Of a stretch of 9,358 nucleotides of DNA, positions 1-6,225 are shown one piece after another. The stretch spans positions 1-9,358 of the forward strand of contig CALTNV010000078.1 of the NCBI GenBank assembly GCA_943845485.1. The letters run 5' to 3'. The DNA comes from an uncultured Flavobacteriales bacterium (GTDB lineage Bacteria; Bacteroidota; Bacteroidia; Flavobacteriales; CALTNV01). The position numbers and the translations under genes are program-made. The notes below the pieces were generated by a model. The model saw only the letters and a program-made list of their open reading frames with translations, was not told the origin of the DNA and ran no database searches. The first letter of the stretch is position 1; the number at the start of each line of letters is the position of its first letter.

Positions 1-894
1 GCTGGAGGCGGTGGCGGCTTCGGTGGCGGTATGAACATGGATGATATATTTAGCCAATTTGGAGATGTGTTTGGCGGTGCTTTTGGCGGTGGTGGCTTCG
101 GTGGAGGAAGTTCTAGAGGAAGAAGAGTTCGTAAAGGATCTAATTTACGTATTAAAATAAAACTTACTTTAGAAGAGATTCAAAACGGAGTTGAAAAAAA
201 TATAAAAATTAATAAGCTTGTTGAAGCCGATGGTGTTACTTTTAAAACTTGTTCAACTTGTAACGGTTCTGGGCAAGTAACCAGAGTAACTAATACCATT
301 TTAGGGCAAATGCAAACTGCAAGTACTTGTAACACTTGTCAGGGTACTGGTAAAATTATTGATAATAAACCAGCTGATGCCGACAGTCAAGGGTTAAAAA
401 AACAAGAAGAAAAAGTATCTATAGATATACCTGCAGGAGTTGAAGACGGTATGCAGTTAAGTGTTTCTGGAAAAGGTAATTCTGCTCCATTTGGTGGTGT
501 TCCTGGCGATTTAATTGTCTTAATTGAAGAGGTTGAACACGAATCCTTACAAAGAGAAGGAGGTAATTTGCATTATGAACTTTTTGTAAATGTTGTTGAT
601 GCAATTTTAGGTGGTTCTTACGAAGTTCCTATGGTAACTGGTAAAGCTAAAATTAAAATTGAGCCTGGCACAATGAGTGGTAAGGTATTAAGACTTAAAG
701 GTAAAGGATTGCCTTCTGTTAATTCTTACGGAAAAGGTGATATTTTAGTTCATATTAATATTTGGACACCTCAAAAAGTTAGCAATGAGGAAAAAACAAT
801 GTTAACTAAACTTAGAGAGAGTGAAAATTTCACTCCGAATCCTTCTAAAAAAGACAAAACTTTTTTTAATAAAATGAAAAGTTTTTTTAATTAA
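1..894 (+). CDS. dnaJ: Chaperone DnaJ (Hsp40), 5'-truncated, with only two zinc-binding repeats
   Basis: This is the C-terminal part of the class A J-protein that delivers unfolded clients to DnaK and stimulates its ATPase in the cytoplasm. The reading frame is open from base 1, so the J domain lies outside the window and the ATG at 31 is internal. Visible in order: a Gly/Phe-rich segment with a DIF-type motif (MDDIFSQFGDVFG, bases 37-75); a zinc region with two CxxCxGxG repeats (CSTCNGSG at about 253-276, CNTCQGTG at about 331-354); then the two C-terminal substrate-binding domains, with PGDLIV and GKGDILVH landmarks, and a lysine-rich tail. Class A proteins normally have four zinc repeats. 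By order and spacing, the retained pair matches repeats II and III (zinc site 2); repeats I and IV (site 1) are missing. I recall this arrangement from flavobacterial DnaJ. It ends just before a bidirectional terminator. Confidence 0.95.
   Translation, partial: AGGGGGFGGGMNMDDIFSQFGDVFGGAFGGGGFGGGSSRGRRVRKGSNLRIKIKLTLEEIQNGVEKNIKINKLVEADGVTFKTCSTCNGSGQVTRVTNTILGQMQTASTCNTCQGTGKIIDNKPADADSQGLKKQEEKVSIDIPAGVEDGMQLSVSGKGNSAPFGGVPGDLIVLIEEVEHESLQREGGNLHYELFVNVVDAILGGSYEVPMVTGKAKIKIEPGTMSGKVLRLKGKGLPSVNSYGKGDILVHINIWTPQKVSNEEKTMLTKLRESENFTPNPSKKDKTFFNKMKSFFN
7..108 (+). repeat. Duplicated Gly-rich block flanking the DIF motif of dnaJ
   Basis: Bases 7-30 and 85-108 are a near-exact 24-base direct repeat (21 of 24 identical by eye), both coding for GGGGFGGG. 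They flank the segment with the DIF motif. The stretch is clearly richer in G and C than the surrounding DNA. It is part of the normal Gly/Phe linker, and the duplication may reflect slippage or unequal recombination. Confidence 0.7.
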
Positions 895-907
895 TAAATT
901 TAAGTAC

Positions 908-949
908 AACAAAAAGAGAGGTAAGCACAGGTTTACCTCTCTTTTTGTT
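908..949. terminator. Bidirectional intrinsic terminator between dnaJ and the patatin gene
   Basis: A perfect 17-bp inverted repeat: left arm AACAAAAAGAGAGGTAA at 908-924, right arm TTACCTCTCTTTTTGTT at 933-949, with an 8-base loop at 925-932. The A-run at the outer left and T-run at the outer right let the same hairpin act as a terminator on either strand. It starts 14 bases after the dnaJ stop, and its right arm includes the last base of the patatin stop codon. Confidence 0.9.
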
Positions 950-2010
950 TACACAAATAATTGCGTATCTTTTTCAATATCATTCGTTAGCAAATGATCT
1001 ACAATTGCATTAATCTTCATTTCATTTGAGTAGATGAAGTTTAAGGCATCAAGCTCTAAATTATTAAGGTTTTTACTTGTTACATCATCCATCTTAGCAT
1101 TAGCTTTTATTATTTTAGGTTCTAATCTTATGTAGTTTTTTTTGAGTTTGGGTTCCAATGTATCATAAATTTGTTTTAAATGATAATCAACAGTACTAGC
1201 ATTTGATGTCATCATAATATCAATGACGGGCTTAACCCATGCTGCCAAACCTGCTCTTTTCATTTTTTTATAGGAGTATTTTTTTTCAACCGTTCCAGTT
1301 CCTATTGATACTATATACATGTCTTTTGCGGTTGGAAAAGAAGGTTTATCAATTTTATTTAACACCTTTTTAAAATCTATTCCTCTAGCTTCGCTGTAAG
1401 CACACATTGTAGGATTTGATGCGAAAACACCTCCGTCAATTAATGCAAATTCATCATTTTTTAAATTTTTAATTAATGCTGGCTCAAAGTAAGTAGGTGC
1501 TGCAGAAGTAGCTCTAGCAATATCTCTGATTTTGAAATTATGCCCTTCATCTTTTTCAGCGTCAAGTTTGTTATGAATCATTACTTTACGATTTTCAATA
1601 TCGTAACTTGTAATAATACCGGGTTTTATAAATTCTTTAATGGTTTTGTTTTCAAAAAATCTAAGCAATAATTTTTCTAAATTTTTGGCGCTATATTTTT
1701 CATCAAATATTGAGAAAAGAGATGTTATTTCTCTTATTTTACTTTTTTTGAAAATTTCATTTCCATGAATTTTGTAAAGTTTTACTGCCTCACTGGCATC
1801 ATATTTTGGCAAGTTTTTTTCTGGAGTTAGATAACAAGCTGTTAAAATACCTCCCGTACTTGTTCCTGCTATAAAATCAAAATAATTAGAAATATATTCT
1901 TTTTTACCTGTTTTTTCAGACAATCTATTTTCTATTTCTCTTATAATAACAGCAGGAAGTAAACCTCTTATTCCACCACCATCAATGGATAAAATATTTA
2001 TTTTTTTCAT
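949..2010 (-). CDS. Patatin-like phospholipase / lipid acyl hydrolase
   Basis: This 353-residue patatin-family protein probably cleaves acyl chains from phospholipids or other acyl lipids with a Ser-Asp dyad. All core motifs are present: the oxyanion-hole glycine loop DGGGIRG (residues 10-16), the nucleophile elbow GTSTGG (49-54, Ser51), the ARATSAAPTYF segment (165-175), and DGGVFASNP (192-200), with Asp192 as the catalytic Asp. The GGGIRG and GTSTGG wording resembles plant patatin and its bacterial relatives more than rssA/YjjU-type enzymes. There is no signal peptide or membrane segment, so it is probably cytoplasmic. The ATG lies six residues before the first core strand, as is usual in this family. 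The gene diverges from cmk across 69 bases and converges on dnaJ. No nucleotidyltransferase, sensor or transporter gene beside it suggests a specific role, and the substrate is unknown. Confidence 0.92.
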   Translation of the reverse strand: MKKINILSIDGGGIRGLLPAVIIREIENRLSEKTGKKEYISNYFDFIAGTSTGGILTACYLTPEKNLPKYDASEAVKLYKIHGNEIFKKSKIREITSLFSIFDEKYSAKNLEKLLLRFFENKTIKEFIKPGIITSYDIENRKVMIHNKLDAEKDEGHNFKIRDIARATSAAPTYFEPALIKNLKNDEFALIDGGVFASNPTMCAYSEARGIDFKKVLNKIDKPSFPTAKDMYIVSIGTGTVEKKYSYKKMKRAGLAAWVKPVIDIMMTSNASTVDYHLKQIYDTLEPKLKKNYIRLEPKIIKANAKMDDVTSKNLNNLELDALNFIYSNEMKINAIVDHLLTNDIEKDTQLFV

Positions 2011-2048
2011 TAGTTTATCAATTAGTTTTTTCTGTTTTTTAATATTAG

Positions 2049-2056
2049 TAATTTTA
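2049..2056 (+). promoter_or_regulatory. Possible -7 element for cmk
   Basis: TAATTTTA matches the Bacteroidota -7 consensus TAnnTTTG except for the last base, and ends 23 bases before the cmk start. No TTG is seen at the expected upstream distance. The same octamer occurs before two other genes here, but chance matches are common in such AT-rich DNA. Confidence 0.3.
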
Positions 2057-2079
2057 CCACAAACTTTAATTCAAACTCA

Positions 2080-2748
2080 TTGAAAAAAATTAATATAGCT
2101 ATAGATGGTTTTTCATCTTGTGGTAAAAGTACCATAGCAAAAGTATTAGCTAAAGAATATAATTATATTTTTGTTGACTCAGGAGCAATGTATAGAGCAA
2201 TAACCTTTTTTGCTTTAGAAAATAAAATCATCAATAATAGTTTTATTGATAAGCAGTTATTAATAGAAAAGTTACCATTTATAGATGTTTATTTTGAAAA
2301 TGTTAATGGTACATCTACTGTTTTTTTGAATGGCGATAATATAGAAGCTGATATTAGATCATTAAAAGTGGCAAGTTGGGTAAGTAAAATTGCTCAAATA
2401 AATGAGGTTAGACATAAACTTGTGGGTTTACAACAAAAGATGGGGGAAAGTAAAGGGGTTATTATGGATGGTAGAGATATAGGAACAGTTGTTTTTCCTA
2501 ATGCAGAGGTAAAACTTTTTATTACTGCTGATACCGATGTTAGAGTTTCCCGAAGGTTAAAGGATTTAACTGGTGTTACGTTTAATGAAGTAAAAGAAAA
2601 TTTATTAGACAGAGATAAAAAAGATACAGAAAGAAAAAATAGCCCTTTAAAAATAGCCCAAGATGCAGTTGTTATTGATAATACAAACTTATCTCCTACA
2701 GAACAAATACTAATGATTAAAGCCTTAATAAATTACAGGTTAGCTTAA
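2080..2748 (+). CDS. cmk: Cytidylate kinase, TTG start
   Basis: This enzyme phosphorylates CMP and dCMP with ATP in the cytoplasm, feeding CTP and dCTP pools. At 222 residues it has the normal bacterial length. Visible: the P-loop GFSSCGKST (residues 10-18); the CMP-site segment DSGAMYRA (33-40); DGRDIGT (130-136), a Cmk signature; and the LID region with Arg178, Asp179, Asp182 and Arg185 (DRDKKDTER) before NSPL. The start codon is TTG: upstream in this frame a stop occurs at 2023-2025 with no ATG or GTG between, and the next ATG (codon 37) would remove the P-loop. The MKKINIAIDGF beginning is what this family has in flavobacteria. The gene faces the symporter tail to tail with 5 bases between their stops and no visible GC-rich terminator. 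Confidence 0.96.
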   Translation: MKKINIAIDGFSSCGKSTIAKVLAKEYNYIFVDSGAMYRAITFFALENKIINNSFIDKQLLIEKLPFIDVYFENVNGTSTVFLNGDNIEADIRSLKVASWVSKIAQINEVRHKLVGLQQKMGESKGVIMDGRDIGTVVFPNAEVKLFITADTDVRVSRRLKDLTGVTFNEVKENLLDRDKKDTERKNSPLKIAQDAVVIDNTNLSPTEQILMIKALINYRLA

Positions 2749-2753
2749 TAAAA

Positions 2754-4199
2754 TTATTTATTATTAATAATGGATTGAATGTAAAGAAATAGAAACATAA
2801 TACCTCCATTTAAAATGACAAGTTCAGCACCTGATTTATAATTAAAATGGCTTACTAAATAACTATTTATAAAATAAGTTATTAGCGGTGATGCTATACT
2901 AAAAATAATTAAATTAGGTCCTTTGACTTTCAATTTGGTTAATATTCCAAAACTAAACAATCCTAATAAAGGTCCATAAGTATACCCTGCAAATGTTAAC
3001 AAGCTACTTATTACATTTTCTTGTAAGTTTTTTTTAAATATAATAATGGTGATGATTAATAAAATAGACATTATAATGTGTACCATTCTTTGTTGTTTCT
3101 TTTTTAAAGAAGTACTCTCTACGTCCTTGAAATTTAAAAAATCATAACAAACAGTTGTTGTTAATGAGGTTAAAGCGCTATCGGCACTTGAGTACGCAGC
3201 AGCAATTAAACCCAATATGAAAAAGATTCCCACTCCGAGTCCTAAATTACTATTTAATGCAATTTCAGGAAAAAGCATATCTGTTTTTTCTGGAATATTT
3301 AATCCATTAATATTAGAATAACTAAATAATAATACGCCCAAAAATAAAAATAAAGCATTCACTAAAATAAGTACTAAGCTAAAAGAGAACATGTTTTTTT
3401 TTGCTTCAGACAAATTCCTACAAGTAAGGTTCTTTTGCATCATATCTTGGTCAAGTCCTGTCATACTTATAGTAATAAAAATACCGGCAAGAATTTGTTT
3501 GATAAAAAAGGTTTTACTTTTGTAGTCATCAAAATTGAAAATATTAAAATAATTATTTTCAGTTGCTTCTTTTATCATGTTTTCATAGCCTATATTTTGT
3601 AATAAAACTATTATGGTAATAGTCAATGAGATTAGCATAAATAGCGTTTGTAAGGTGTCTGTTATTACAATGGTTTTAATACCCCCTTTATTTGTGTAAA
3701 TCCATATAAATAATACCGATAATATTACGGTTATTTCAAAAGGTACTCCCCATTTACTAAAAATAAAAGTATCTAAAACACTAGCTACTAAGAATAATCT
3801 AAATGATGCGCCAATAACTCTTGAAATTATAAAGAAAATAGCTCCTGTTTTGTATCCATACGCATCAAAACGGTTATTTAAATAAGAGTAGATAGATACT
3901 AAATTCATTTTATAGTAAATAGGTAGCAACACTTGTGCAACAATAATGTATCCAATAAAATATCCGAAAACAATTTGCATGTAATGCATTTGCGAGCCGC
4001 CTATCCACCCAGGAATAGAGATAAATGTTACGCCAGATAAACTAGCTCCAATCATTCCAAAAGCTACTAAATACCAAGGCGAACTTTTGTCTCCAGTAAA
4101 AAAAGATTCAGAAGTGTTTTTTTTATTACTAATCTTACCAATATACATTAGTAAAATAAAATAACTTACAATGATAGTTAGAATGATATATGGGTTCAT
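2754..4199 (-). CDS. Sodium:solute symporter (SSS family)
   Basis: This is a 481-residue inner-membrane transporter of the SSS family (relatives of PutP and vSGLT), expected to import a solute with Na+. It has about 13 hydrophobic segments and an N-terminus that begins directly in a membrane helix. Signature segments: ESFFTGDKS (residues 31-39); SLSGVTF (53-59) in the first repeat's broken helix; KGGIKTIVITDTLQ (171-184), a family hallmark; GLDQDMMQ (248-255); and AAAYSSADSALTSL (333-346), where Ser337-Ser338 align by eye with the Na+-binding Ser340-Thr341 of PutP. The motifs indicate the family but not the substrate: sugar, amino acid, sialic acid or carboxylate all remain open. The gene stands alone, divergent from the lipoprotein gene and convergent with cmk, and no adjacent catabolic gene helps identify the cargo. 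Confidence 0.92.
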   Translation of the reverse strand: MNPYIILTIIVSYFILLMYIGKISNKKNTSESFFTGDKSSPWYLVAFGMIGASLSGVTFISIPGWIGGSQMHYMQIVFGYFIGYIIVAQVLLPIYYKMNLVSIYSYLNNRFDAYGYKTGAIFFIISRVIGASFRLFLVASVLDTFIFSKWGVPFEITVILSVLFIWIYTNKGGIKTIVITDTLQTLFMLISLTITIIVLLQNIGYENMIKEATENNYFNIFNFDDYKSKTFFIKQILAGIFITISMTGLDQDMMQKNLTCRNLSEAKKNMFSFSLVLILVNALFLFLGVLLFSYSNINGLNIPEKTDMLFPEIALNSNLGLGVGIFFILGLIAAAYSSADSALTSLTTTVCYDFLNFKDVESTSLKKKQQRMVHIIMSILLIITIIIFKKNLQENVISSLLTFAGYTYGPLLGLFSFGILTKLKVKGPNLIIFSIASPLITYFINSYLVSHFNYKSGAELVILNGGIMFLFLYIQSIINNK

Positions 4200-4230
4200 A
4201 GTTTTATTTAATGCTTAAATTACAATTAGA

Positions 4231-4238
4231 TAAAATTA
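4231..4238 (-). promoter_or_regulatory. Possible -7 element for the symporter gene
   Basis: On the minus strand this reads TAATTTTA, one base off TAnnTTTG, ending 31 bases before the symporter ATG. No TTG is seen at the proper distance upstream, so this is weak evidence. Confidence 0.22.
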
Positions 4239-4248
4239 AATGAATTTC

Positions 4249-4263
4249 TTAACAAATTGTTAA
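4249..4263. promoter_or_regulatory. Small dyad in the divergent symporter/lipoprotein intergenic region
   Basis: TTAACAAATTGTTAA is a perfect 7-bp inverted repeat around a single central base. It sits between the two possible -7 elements of divergent genes, a typical place for an operator. With only A/T-rich arms it may equally be chance. Confidence 0.2.
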
Positions 4264-4291
4264 AAGCAGTAGTTAAATAAGAAAAATATTA

Positions 4292-4299
4292 TAATTTTA
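4292..4299 (+). promoter_or_regulatory. Possible -7 element for the lipoprotein gene
   Basis: TAATTTTA, one mismatch to the Bacteroidota TAnnTTTG element, ends 22 bases before the ATG at 4322. The octamer is identical to that before cmk, at almost the same distance. The nearest upstream TTG (4257-4259) is 32 bases away, longer than usual, so the -33 part is not supported. Confidence 0.3.
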
Positions 4300-4321
4300 T
4301 ACAACACTCAAAAAAATAATT

Positions 4322-4885
4322 ATGAAAAAAATAATTTATAGTTTAGTAGGAGCAGCATTAATAACTTTTGCTTCTTGTAGTAATACTCCTTCAGGAGAAA
4401 AGTCAGTGACAATTCCTTGTTCAGGATCTAAATACAGAACAGATAAAAAACATTTTAGAGCGTCAGGTATTGGAGAAAGCCTAGATCAAATGACTTCTAA
4501 GAAAAAATCAGAGGCTAATGCTAAAGCAGCTTTGGCTGGGTATATTTCTAGTACTATGAAAATTGTTGGAGATAATTATGTTAATTCAACTGAGTTTAAC
4601 AACAAAGAAGAGATTACTGAAACTTTTCAAGAAAATGCAAGAACAGTTGTGAATCAAGTATTGGCAGGTGTTTCAGTTGTTTGTGAAGAGCAGACGTTAA
4701 CATCTGGAAAAAAAGGTGCTCAGGCAAAATATAAAACTTATACAGCAATTGAAGTTTCTACGGATGATATCGTTGGTGCTTTAAACTCTAAGCTTAGTAA
4801 AGACGAAAAGTTAAAAGCTATGTATAACTACGAAAAGTTTAAAGAAACTTTTGATGATGAAATGTCAAAAATGGAGAATAATTAA
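4322..4885 (+). CDS. Small lipoprotein with LPP20-like pattern
   Basis: This is a 187-residue exported lipoprotein. Residues 1-18 form a signal peptide (two Lys, then a hydrophobic stretch) ending in the lipobox FASC, so Cys19 should be lipidated after signal peptidase II cleavage. The mature part begins with a polar linker, followed by FRASGIGES (45-53) and a helix with repeated Ala/Lys (SEANAKAALAGYISS, 63-77). That 'small-G-x-G, then Ala-rich helix' pattern is typical of LPP20-type lipoproteins and related envelope proteins. A second helix and two strands follow (about 98-148), with a lysine/glutamate-rich tail. Cys33 and Cys121 could form a disulfide. I do not recognise a specific function. 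It is a single-gene transcription unit: divergent from the symporter and followed by a strong terminator. The lipoprotein call is firm; the family assignment is tentative. Confidence 0.85.
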   Translation: MKKIIYSLVGAALITFASCSNTPSGEKSVTIPCSGSKYRTDKKHFRASGIGESLDQMTSKKKSEANAKAALAGYISSTMKIVGDNYVNSTEFNNKEEITETFQENARTVVNQVLAGVSVVCEEQTLTSGKKGAQAKYKTYTAIEVSTDDIVGALNSKLSKDEKLKAMYNYEKFKETFDDEMSKMENN

Positions 4886-4902
4886 CATTAACTTTTTATT
4901 GT

Positions 4903-4939
4903 AAGTGGAGTTTCATACTTTTGAAACTCCACTTTTTTT
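4903..4939 (+). terminator. Intrinsic terminator after the lipoprotein gene
   Basis: A perfect 13-bp stem: AAGTGGAGTTTCA at 4903-4915 and TGAAACTCCACTT at 4922-4934, with a 6-base loop (4916-4921) and a run of seven T at 4933-4939. It lies 17 bases past the lipoprotein stop and 29 bases before the next start, so it should separate transcription of the two co-oriented genes. Confidence 0.92.
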
Positions 4940-4952
4940 GTGTCTATTTTTA
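4921..4952 (+). promoter_or_regulatory. Possible promoter for the 4969 gene, overlapping the preceding terminator
   Basis: TTG at 4921-4923, then 21 bases, then TATTTTTA at 4945-4952 (one mismatch to TAnnTTTG). The spacing fits the Bacteroidota promoter form, and the ATG follows 16 bases later. The -33 element would lie in the loop and right arm of the terminator hairpin, so the two signals would share DNA. Confidence 0.35.
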
Positions 4953-4968
4953 CCCTAAAATATCATCA

Positions 4969-6225
4969 ATGAAAAAATGTTTTTTCTTATTATTTATATT
5001 AATTATTCATCATCATAATGTTTTCAGTCAAACTAAAACTTTGACAAAAAGCAATAAAAAAAATTTAGTTCATAAATCTGCCGATTCATTAACTAAAGTA
5101 AAAGGGAAAGGAAAAACAATTGAATTAGCTAAAGAAAACTCTTTATGGTTTTTAAATAACGAAGTGATTAATCAATTAAAAGATTCTTTATTGAGTGTTT
5201 CAATACTTGAAAATTCTGATAGAGAGTTGTTTTTAATTAAAAAGCGTTTTGAAAATAAAAACCTTATTGATTCTTTATTATTTTTAAAAAACACCTTCGA
5301 TTATTATTCTAAAGAAAATATAACTTCAACTTATTGGGAGCAATTAAAAAATAAAAAAAGAAAAAATATTTATTTTGATTTTTATATTTCTTACTATTTT
5401 TCAGAAGGTGATTTAAATGTGCTGAAAAATGAATATGTTTTCGTTTCTACCTCATTAAATAAAATATATCATAGAGTTACTAATCTTAATTTGAAAGAAA
5501 CATCTATCCGTAATTTAATTGCTTATCAGGACACAATAGCTAAAGTATCAAGTTTATTTTTGAATGAAAATAAGTTGAAATCGTTAAGTAACGTAAAATC
5601 CTCTATTCATGATTATTTATTAAACTTATCAATTAACGTATCTCAGCACGAAAAAGGGATTTTTATGTATGATGTTTATAATCGTACTTCAGATAGTGTT
5701 TTACCGTTTAAAAAATCAGCTAAAATTATTTCTAACTGTGTTCAGATAAGTAATGTTTTAACATCATCAAAATCAAATACTGTTTATTATAATAATCATT
5801 TATGTAAAATGGATAGGCAATTGATTAAAATTATAATTCCTTTAACGGAGGATATAGAATTAACCAAGGTTGTTGATGTAAACCCTAAAAAAAGTACTTC
5901 AAAAATTAAGTTGTTATCTGATTTACAAATTGTAAGAACAAAAAAAAGTTATAAAGGGATTATAAAAATTCAATTAGACTCAGAAACGAATGTTGAGTTG
6001 TTAAAAACAGTGTCTATTGATATTTATGGAACAAAAATAAAAGGAGAAATAATCAACCCTTCAGTTTTAAAATCAAACAATATGTATATTATAGAGTTTG
6101 ATTTACCAAAATATTCTTATAAAGAAACGGAATATATATGGCAATTAACCTTTTATTCAAAAGACAGGTTAAGTAATCTTGAACAAAGCTATGAATTTTA
6201 CAAAGTAAATTATTTTCTTGATTAA
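4969..6225 (+). CDS. Secreted protein of unknown function with LPP20-like N-terminal segment
   Basis: This is a 418-residue exported protein. I chose the ATG at 4969 because it opens a good signal peptide (MKKC, hydrophobic core to residue 13, three His, then VFS before Gln21, a likely signal peptidase I site). The frame is open further upstream from a TTG at 4921, but that would put the start inside the terminator hairpin and spoil the signal peptide. After a basic linker, residues 44-70 (VKGKGKTIELAKENS and following) show a G-x-G plus helix pattern like that of the lipoprotein upstream. The middle is mainly helical, rich in Lys, Asn and Ser; the last 130 or so residues look like beta-sandwich strands. 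Cys257 and Cys279 may pair. No catalytic motif is visible and I do not recognise the protein. Its stop codon directly abuts that of the convergent M16 gene. Confidence 0.8.
   Translation: MKKCFFLLFILIIHHHNVFSQTKTLTKSNKKNLVHKSADSLTKVKGKGKTIELAKENSLWFLNNEVINQLKDSLLSVSILENSDRELFLIKKRFENKNLIDSLLFLKNTFDYYSKENITSTYWEQLKNKKRKNIYFDFYISYYFSEGDLNVLKNEYVFVSTSLNKIYHRVTNLNLKETSIRNLIAYQDTIAKVSSLFLNENKLKSLSNVKSSIHDYLLNLSINVSQHEKGIFMYDVYNRTSDSVLPFKKSAKIISNCVQISNVLTSSKSNTVYYNNHLCKMDRQLIKIIIPLTEDIELTKVVDVNPKKSTSKIKLLSDLQIVRTKKSYKGIIKIQLDSETNVELLKTVSIDIYGTKIKGEIINPSVLKSNNMYIIEFDLPKYSYKETEYIWQLTFYSKDRLSNLEQSYEFYKVNYFLD

Noticed and set aside
419..604. A 61-codon open frame on the minus strand inside dnaJ
   Set aside because: It lies wholly antisense to a well-conserved chaperone domain, has a low-complexity Gln/Leu/His-rich translation, and shows no domain or start signal.
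949..2010. Patatin as a CBASS (CapV) or other phage-defence effector
   Set aside because: No nucleotidyltransferase, ubiquitin-like accessory gene or other defence gene is present; neighbours are dnaJ and cmk, and the motifs look like general patatins.
4921..4968. TTG start giving a 434-residue form of the secreted protein
   Set aside because: The start would sit in the terminator hairpin and the 16 extra residues would precede an otherwise ideal signal peptide; the ATG at 4969 is better.
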